From positions 61,275,805-61,339,804 of the forward strand of contig OX123190.2 of assembly GCA_944739405.2 (NCBI GenBank): a stretch of 64,000 nucleotides of DNA, given 5' to 3'. The stretch comes from Euclidia mi. Taxonomy: Eukaryota; Arthropoda; Insecta; Lepidoptera; Erebidae. The translations under genes were made by a program, and so were the position numbers. Positions 57,874-64,000 of this stretch are shown here, one piece after another. Numbering within the stretch: position 1 is the stretch's first letter; every line of letters starts with the position of its first letter. Under the pieces are notes generated by a model. That model ran no database searches and was not told where the DNA came from. It saw nothing but the letters and a program-made list of their open reading frames with translations.

Positions 57874-60760
57874 ATGTTGTGTACGTTATTGAGTCAACTT
57901 TTGACCATAACCAGATTACCAATGATTGATTTACGTGATGTTTATAATGGACTGGACAGCGTTAGTGTCTCCTCGTCGTACACATGCTCTATAGATGACT
58001 GTGCTAAGCTAATAAAACCGAGTAATGCCTTAAATTTTTTACACATCAACATTAGAAGTATATCAAAAAACTTTAACAAATTTATATGTCTTGGTAGCAA
58101 TTAAAATTAAATGTGACGTACTTATTCTTACCGAATGCTGGCTTAATAAAACGTCTACGGTCCCCACACTACAAAACTAAATATCCCATCAAATAAACAA
58201 CCTTATAAACCAGAATGACGGCATTGTTATTTACGTTAAAGAAACACTAAGTTGTAACATAACAGAGCCACTTTTCAAAGACGGCAGCTGCTTAATCTGC
58301 AATATTGATAATCACTTCGCAATTTTAGCAATATATAGACCACCTTCACAAAATAATATAGTCAACTTCCTGGGTAGCCTGGATAGCACTCTCATCACGT
58401 ACAGAAATTACAATAATGTATATATTAACTTAAATATCGCCGTAAATAACAATGACCCTCGCTCCCAACAATATTTGGATCTCACGGTTTAAAATGACGT
58501 GATCTAAACAGTTGTTCAAACGTGTGGCCATTATGTGTGCTGGAAGTAAGCCACGTAGGCTTACTTCCAGCACACATAATGCCCACACGTTTGAACAACT
58601 GTTTAGATCACGTCCTTTTAAAAACAAACAAAAAGGCAACTACACTAATTATAGACGCATCAATTACTGATCATCTGCCAGTACTCTTGAATTTAGAAAT
58701 GTCTACCACAAAAACCTCTAACAAATCATTTGAAGGAGCACATATAAATTATTCCAATGCCATTGCCGATATAGAAAACTGTGATTTTTCGAAAATTTAT
58801 ACACTTAACGATTCTAACCAAGCTATGGATATACTTTTACAAATGCTGTCAACTACACTTTCTAACAACCGTATTGCTAGACATATTCCGTCAAAATTTA
58901 GAATAATCAAGCCCTGGATCACGATTGGTCTCCTGAGATGTATACGTAACCGGGACAACATGCATCGGAAATGTAAGAGGGAACCAAATAATATTATTTT
59001 AAAGGTCACATAGGCGCGCTATCGTAACTTTTGCAATAATTTGCTTAAGAAACTCAAAACAGAGCATGAAAGAAAAGTCTTTGCAAATGCAAAAAATAAT
59101 CCAAAAAAGATGTGGGAAGCCATACGAAGTGTAGCCGATATTAGCAATAAATCCCGCTTACCTTTAGAACTCCTAAATACGGATACCAGCACATCGAGCT
59201 CTATAAATTCTGTGAACTCATATTTTGCAAACGTGGGTAAAATGTTAGCATATAAAATTCCACCACTTATACCACGCAACCAACCTCCCATTAACTCGCC
59301 CACTATGCCAAATTCTTTTGTCTTACTCGAGACAGACGTAGAAGAAGCAGAGTGTATCATAAAAGACCTTCGCTCTGATTGTGCCTCTGGATGGGATTAC
59401 ATCTCCCCTAAGTTCCTGAGGTCCACAAGCCACATCTTATCTTCTCCCATTGCTCATATCTGTAATCTTGCAATCACTACGGGTGTATTCCTCAGATCTC
59501 TAAAACGAGCTACGGTTCATCCAATATATAAAACAGGGTCAGAGATAGCATTTCTAACTATCGACCTATTTCCATTTTGCCAGCCATCTCCAAAATTTTA
59601 GAACGCATCATGTGTAAAAGTCTTTTCAACTACGTAAATAAATACGGTATAATATCAATAAACCAATTTGGATTTAAGAAACGAATATCCACAGAAGATG
59701 CTGTAATTACTTAACTGAACTTCCTTGTTGGGCAAATAGACAAAAAGCAGAAATGCTTAGGAGTATTCTTAGACCTCTCCAAGGCTTTCGATACCGTCTC
59801 TGTACCGATCCTACTTAAAAAGCTAGAGCAAATAGGGATACGTGGCACTACCCTAAATCTATTTAAGAGCTTCCTATCAGAGAGGACACAGTGTGTCAGA
59901 ATAGGTGAGCACGTAAATAGCATAGAAACCTTGGAGTTTGGCCTCCCACAAGGCAGTTTGCTTAGTCCTGTTCTGTTTCAGATTTACTTAAACGACCTTT
60001 GCCAACTCTCTTTCGCCTCTTCGCGTATAATAGCATATGCTGATGACACGGTAATTCTCCCCACTGCGGACGATTGGGAGACAGCCAGAGAAAAATCTGA
60101 AACAGCGTTGTCGACGGTAATGGCATGGCTGGCAGAAAATAGCCTCACGTTAAACCTGAGCAAAACCAATTTCGTGACATTTGGCGTCAGACCCTCCACA
60201 TTGCCCCCCACAAACTTCAAGATAAAAGCACACGTATGTGCAATCGGAAGTGCTCAGTGTGCTTGTATCTCGTTGGCCAGAGCCGAGGTGGTAAAGTACC
60301 TAGGGCTACAGGTTGACTCCTTTCTCTCCTAGAGTGCCCAAATAAAAAGCCTGTCTACGCGTATGCGAAAACTTATTTTCGTCTTTAAAAAATTAAGACT
60401 ATCCGCCCATATAGACATCCTACGCACGGTTTAAAGCGCTCTATGCGAATCAATTCTAAGCTATTGTATCACAGCTTGGGGTGGCGCTGCAAAAACTACT
60501 ATCATCCAAACAGAACGAGCGCAACGAGCAGTACTCAAAGTAATGCTCACAAAACCTTCAAGTACCCCACGAAGCAATTGTACGCAGAATGTAAAGTACT
60601 AACGATTCGACAAATGTACATTCTGCGAACAATAGTACGAAAGCATTTAAATATGCCTTTGCGGCAACACACTCACAGTTATTTACGTACAAGAAGAAGA
60701 CCTGAACCAATATGTCCCAAAATATACACCTACACGACCTTCGCACAACGTCAACACTAA
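57874..60760 (+). pseudogene. CR1-group LINE ORF2: endonuclease and reverse transcriptase, broken
   Basis: Endonuclease pieces: NALNFLHINIRSISKNFNKF (58.0 kb), then in shifted frames LTECWLNKTS and AILAIYRPPSQNN. A 65-bp inverted duplication sits in the endonuclease at 58488-58622. The endonuclease end (LLPAHIMPTRLNNCLDHVLL, SITDHLPVLL) is open from 58522. Reverse transcriptase: KNNPKKMWEAIRSV, DLRSDCASGWDYISPKFL, frameshift near 59560 to YRPISILPAISKILERI, FLDLSKAFDTVS, GLPQGSLLSPVLFQIYL and IAYADDTVILP (60.03 kb), then a stop at 60332 and decayed C-terminus to about 60760. Domain order normal; many stops and shifts. The following (CA)n run may be its tail. Confidence 0.88.
58488..58622. repeat. 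65-bp inverted duplication inside LINE ORF2
   Basis: 58488-58552 and 58558-58622 are reverse complements with about two mismatches around a 5-base spacer ACGTA. The right arm is the native coding orientation (LLPAHIMPTRLNNC); the left arm is the inverted copy. Confidence 0.92.
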
Positions 60761-60900
60761 TACTTAAGCGCGTTGTTATATAACAAATTTCACAGAATGC
60801 TACACATACATAACCTAAATAATTTTCAATGCAAATCCAAGGTAAAAGACTATCTGCTCTCTTTAAATGATGACGACACTGAAGAGTTGCTAAAACCATG

Positions 60901-60956
60901 ACACACACACACACGCACAAACACACACACACACACACACATACACACACACAAAC
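60901..60956. repeat. (CA)n microsatellite
   Basis: Mostly pure ACACAC with a few substitutions (CACGCACAAACAC), directly after the LINE ORF2 remnant. Confidence 0.95.
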
Positions 60957-60966
60957 ACGTTCCTTA

Positions 60967-61271
60967 GGGCGGTTTCAGATTAGCGTATCTTTCTGCGCGT
61001 ATACGGTCGTTTCAGCATACGAGCTTACACGCGCGTTACATTACGCGCTTCAAAAAATCAGACTCACGTAAACGGGCGTGTTCGCTCGAAATGGTAGTGA
61101 CGTCTTGTCAGTGTCAACATGGATTCTGACAGCTCGTGGTTATACGAGCTTAGAAGCGCGTCAACGCTCGTACGAGTTGCGCGTGTGCCAAGAGGCGAGC
61201 CTATACGCGCCTATATGCACTTCCAAAAACGAGCTTATACGGGCGTATAAAACGCTAATCTGAAACCGCCC
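60967..61271. mobile_element. Harbinger-like MITE, 305 bp, perfect ends
   Basis: Terminal repeats GGGCGGTTTCAGATTAGCGT at the left and its exact complement at 61252-61271. Flanked by TTA on both sides (60964-60966, 61272-61274), the PIF/Harbinger-type target. The interior is CG-rich and non-coding. Perfect ends suggest recent mobility. Confidence 0.85.
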
Positions 61272-61274
61272 TTA

Positions 61275-61343
61275 CCCTCTTTTAATTTTTCTCTTTTATT
61301 TTATATTTCTTTTTTAATACCTAAAGGCATCGTACTTTTGAAT
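61275..61343. other. Junction region next to the RLE LINE
   Basis: T-rich text (TTTTTCTCTTTTATTTTATA) between the MITE and the stop codon of the minus-strand LINE frame. If it is the LINE's 3' end, that end is truncated because the endonuclease is missing. Confidence 0.4.
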
Positions 61344-64000
61344 TTACCTGTAGTTACAAGTATCAACATACCTGTAGTACGGTATTTCAGAGTCGACAAG
61401 TTGGTACTTTAAGGCAAGTTGCTGGTGGACAATCCTGGCTACTTGATTGTGTCTATGCAAATACTCGCCGTTGGCAAGACGAGAACAACCGGATACTATA
61501 TGTCTGAGCGACTCACCAGGCTGGTGACATGCCCGACATATGTCGACCGTCCCATCCCTCAGAATATACTTCCGGTAGTTGTTCGTCATGATAACTTCGT
61601 CCATAATTGCAAACACAAAACCTTCTGTTTCGGCGAAAAGATCGCCAAAACGCAGCCAGGACACCGATGCTGAAAAATCTACGTCGGGCCCATGCAAGGC
61701 CCGGTAAAATCGTCCATGCAGCTCTTTACCTTTCCATACCTCCCTTCGCTCTTCTACACCAAGTACGACAGGTTTGCGCCAGTTCTCTTTCGCCAGACCC
61801 AGCGGGGTAAGCCCACTGTCTACAGCGACCACATCTCGGTGCATCCCCGCGTCAGTGTTTAGAAAGTATTCTCTGAGATTGCACACCTCGCGATTGTGGA
61901 GAGTCTTGGCACTTAGGAAGCCACGACCCCCACACTTACGCGGGATGTACAATCTCATCACCGACAAACGCGGGTGATGCATCCGGTATGTCGTGAGTAG
62001 ACAGCGAACTTTCCGATCCAAGGCGTCCAATTCTGTTTGAGTCCATCTGAGTATGCCGAAGGAGTACATTAAGACCGGCATGGCCCAACCGTTACAGGCA
62101 CGCACCTTATTTCCGCCTGATAAAAAGCTTTTTAAGATTTTCTTCAGGCGGCCAAAGAAACGTACCTGTAACGCCTGTTTCATGCCCGCGTCATCAATGT
62201 CTAATGCCTGCGACATACCCAGATATTTGTAGGTTTCAGTTGCAGAGAGAGATCTAAGTTGTGTGAAATCTGAAAGCATTATACCATCAGATTCCACACT
62301 CCTGCCTCGCTTTACATGCATGACCGCACATTTATCCACACCGAACTCCATCTTAATTGAATTACTAAAATTTTCAGTTGTCTTTAGTAACTCGGTTAAC
62401 TGGAGGTCAGTGGGGGCAAATAGTTTTAGGTCATCCATGAAAAGGAGATGAGAAATAACCTGACCTCTACTCTGCAATCGATAGCCTAGCCCTGAACTTT
62501 CGAGCAAAGTGCTCAGCGGGTTCAGTGCTAGACAAAACCATAGTGGACTCAAACTGTCGCCCTGGAAAATACCTCGCTTGATCTTTATAGGTACGCCATA
62601 CCCGCAAGGCTGTCGACATCCTGGATAGCGAAGCACCGTACTCCACTGCCCCATACATGCCCTCAAGAGGGCGCATAGAGTTGCGTCTACTTTGTACAAC
62701 TCCAGCACCCTCAAGAGCCACGTATGTGGCACAGAGTCATAGGCCTTCTTATAGTCTATCCAGCATGTCGCCAGATTCTTTCGACTACGGCACACCTGTT
62801 GGCTAATGACCATGTCGATAAGGAGTAGCTCCTTAGTACCACGTGCCCGGTTTCTACATCCATTTTGAGACTCACATAAGATTTTATTATTGAATATGTG
62901 TAATGTCAATTTTGTTCTCAAAATGGATGTAAAAACTTTATAAACTGCAGGCAGGCAAGTTATAGGCCTATAGTTCGTAGGCTCCGTGGTACTACCAAAC
63001 TTAAAGAGCAGGTGAGTTACGCCAGTTGTCATAAAACTTGGGAGCGATCCTGAGTCCAGAGATGACTGGAATTGGGATGCCAAGCGAACATGCGCACTGC
63101 GTAGCCATTTTAACCAGAAATTGTGCAACCCGTCCAGTCCCGCAGATTTCCAATTTGCTAACGGACGGACTGCACAATTTACATCGCTGGCGTCTATGGC
63201 TACAGGCTCCATTTGAGGTATTACCTCACATGATCGCTCAGTATCCCTAATCCAGTCACCCTCTGTATGGCTGACGGGAGTCGACCATAAACTGCGCCAG
63301 AACGCAATTGTGTTCGCATCATCTGGTCGACGCCCATCATCCACACCTGGTTCAGGTCCCTCCCAATTCCTATAAACCAGCTTCTCATCTCTTTGGAATG
63401 CGCGATTTTGGGTATATCGGTCAATCCTTTTTTTGTACCGCCTGATGCGATTCGCCCACGCATAGATTTTCTGCTTCAGGAAGTCGATGCGTTCTATGAC
63501 CCGTGACGGATATTCTTGAGGACAAAGTCCTGTCCCCTTAAACGCCCGACTCACAAAACGCATCACTCTCGGGCGGGTATTGCCCAACCAGAAGCAGATT
63601 AGCTTGCCTATGAATGCCCTGGTCTCAGCAATACGACGCTCAATTCTACGCTGCCAAGCCGGAACGGCATCCCGAGGAGCAATAGTAATACTGCTTTGTA
63701 TTTTAATATTAGCTACTCGACACGCCGCTACGGCCGCGCAGTATAGAATTGAGTGTGTATCACTAAGATTTTCACTAGTGTCTAGGTAAGTAGGCAATAG
63801 TGAACCCAGGGCACACACAAGCGCTATATTTTTTCTATGCGTGGGTAAACGTGGCAGCCGGGGTCTGCTTTCTAATGTAGCATACCGATATTCCCCAATG
63901 GCGCACTTCAAAGTACTCCTTATCTTATCAATGCATTGGGTACTTACTTGTATATCCCTGTCCATCAGTTCCTCACCTTCTTCTTGGGCCCTGAGTGAAG
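61344..64000 (-). CDS. RLE-type LINE reverse transcriptase, endonuclease missing, N-terminus beyond window
   Basis: An uninterrupted frame of at least 873 codons; the first in-window ATG is at 63965 but the frame stays open to base 64000, so the protein probably starts outside. Residues from that ATG: a basic N-terminal region (150-200, RIRRYKKRIDRYTQNRAF), RT motifs WKSAGLDG (272-279), NYRPITCLPAVYKVF (331-345), DYKKAYDSVPH (404-414), GIFQGDSLSPLWF (465-477) and catalytic FMDD (509-512). A CCHC cluster C810-x2-C813-x8-H822-x4-C827 follows, the spacing seen in R2/R4/NeSL-like LINEs just before their restriction-enzyme-like endonuclease. The frame ends at residue 873 (YYRYVDTCNYR), before any PD...D nuclease core, so the target-cutting domain is lost. 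It would make reverse transcriptase without its own nickase. No frameshift or stop in 2.6 kb, unlike every other LINE here. Confidence 0.88.
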   Translation of the reverse strand, partial: SLRAQEEGEELMDRDIQVSTQCIDKIRSTLKCAIGEYRYATLESRPRLPRLPTHRKNIALVCALGSLLPTYLDTSENLSDTHSILYCAAVAACRVANIKIQSSITIAPRDAVPAWQRRIERRIAETRAFIGKLICFWLGNTRPRVMRFVSRAFKGTGLCPQEYPSRVIERIDFLKQKIYAWANRIRRYKKRIDRYTQNRAFQRDEKLVYRNWEGPEPGVDDGRRPDDANTIAFWRSLWSTPVSHTEGDWIRDTERSCEVIPQMEPVAIDASDVNCAVRPLANWKSAGLDGLHNFWLKWLRSAHVRLASQFQSSLDSGSLPSFMTTGVTHLLFKFGSTTEPTNYRPITCLPAVYKVFTSILRTKLTLHIFNNKILCESQNGCRNRARGTKELLLIDMVISQQVCRSRKNLATCWIDYKKAYDSVPHTWLLRVLELYKVDATLCALLRACMGQWSTVLRYPGCRQPCGYGVPIKIKRGIFQGDSLSPLWFCLALNPLSTLLESSGLGYRLQSRGQVISHLLFMDDLKLFAPTDLQLTELLKTTENFSNSIKMEFGVDKCAVMHVKRGRSVESDGIMLSDFTQLRSLSATETYKYLGMSQALDIDDAGMKQALQVRFFGRLKKILKSFLSGGNKVRACNGWAMPVLMYSFGILRWTQTELDALDRKVRCLLTTYRMHHPRLSVMRLYIPRKCGGRGFLSAKTLHNREVCNLREYFLNTDAGMHRDVVAVDSGLTPLGLAKENWRKPVVLGVEERREVWKGKELHGRFYRALHGPDVDFSASVSWLRFGDLFAETEGFVFAIMDEVIMTNNYRKYILRDGTVDICRACHQPGESLRHIVSGCSRLANGEYLHRHNQVARIVHQQLALKYQLVDSEIPYYRYVDTCNYR

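Overview
The window looks like AT-rich insect nuclear DNA, most likely from a moth or butterfly (Lepidoptera). The inference rests on repeat content: several tRNA-derived SINE families, a family ending in AGGGTTCCGTAGT/ACTACGGAACCCT, a Penelope GIY-YIG fragment, APE-type and restriction-enzyme-like-endonuclease (RLE) type LINEs, a SETMAR-like mariner and Harbinger-like MITEs. There is no bacterial-style gene organisation, no operon and no CRISPR array. Almost everything that can be recognised is transposable-element DNA, mostly decayed.

Layout: 1-3.9 kb holds an interspersed-repeat end, a GC-rich A-tailed repeat and a Penelope fragment with a 33-bp inverted duplication. 3.9-10.6 kb is a large, young, rearranged inverted duplication (order A, B, loop, inverted A, inverted B; B arms about 2.77 kb). 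10.1-17.3 kb has several non-autonomous elements in otherwise anonymous sequence. 17.9-21.1 kb is a nearly intact CR1/Jockey-group LINE ORF2. 22-28 kb is anonymous. 28.3-31.5 kb is a decayed Jockey-group LINE abutting a 1.6-kb terminal-inverted-repeat element (31.5-33.1 kb). 33.2-35.6 kb is an internally deleted LINE with an intact ORF1.

35.8-43.5 kb is the most interesting part. Two diverged same-strand genes encode the same unusual architecture: a Mutator-like transposase segment followed by a YqaJ/lambda-exonuclease-like nuclease with its D...ExK residues kept. Copy 1 shows a spliceable 87-nt intron. Between them lie CpG-rich DNA and a candidate chain of three phase-compatible exons that may belong to a host gene.

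43.6-53.9 kb contains SINEs, a deleted mariner, Harbinger-like elements and small tandem repeats. 54.4-56.8 kb is a decayed BEL/Pao gag-pol whose reverse transcriptase is fused to the ORF1 end of a LINE; that LINE's broken ORF2 follows to about 60.9 kb, interrupted upstream by a composite SINE with an 11-bp target duplication and internally by a 65-bp inverted duplication. A perfect Harbinger-like MITE follows. The right edge is filled by a long uninterrupted RLE-type LINE reading frame that runs out of the window.

No complete, confidently recognised host gene was found. All family names come from reading motifs by eye; no database search was run.
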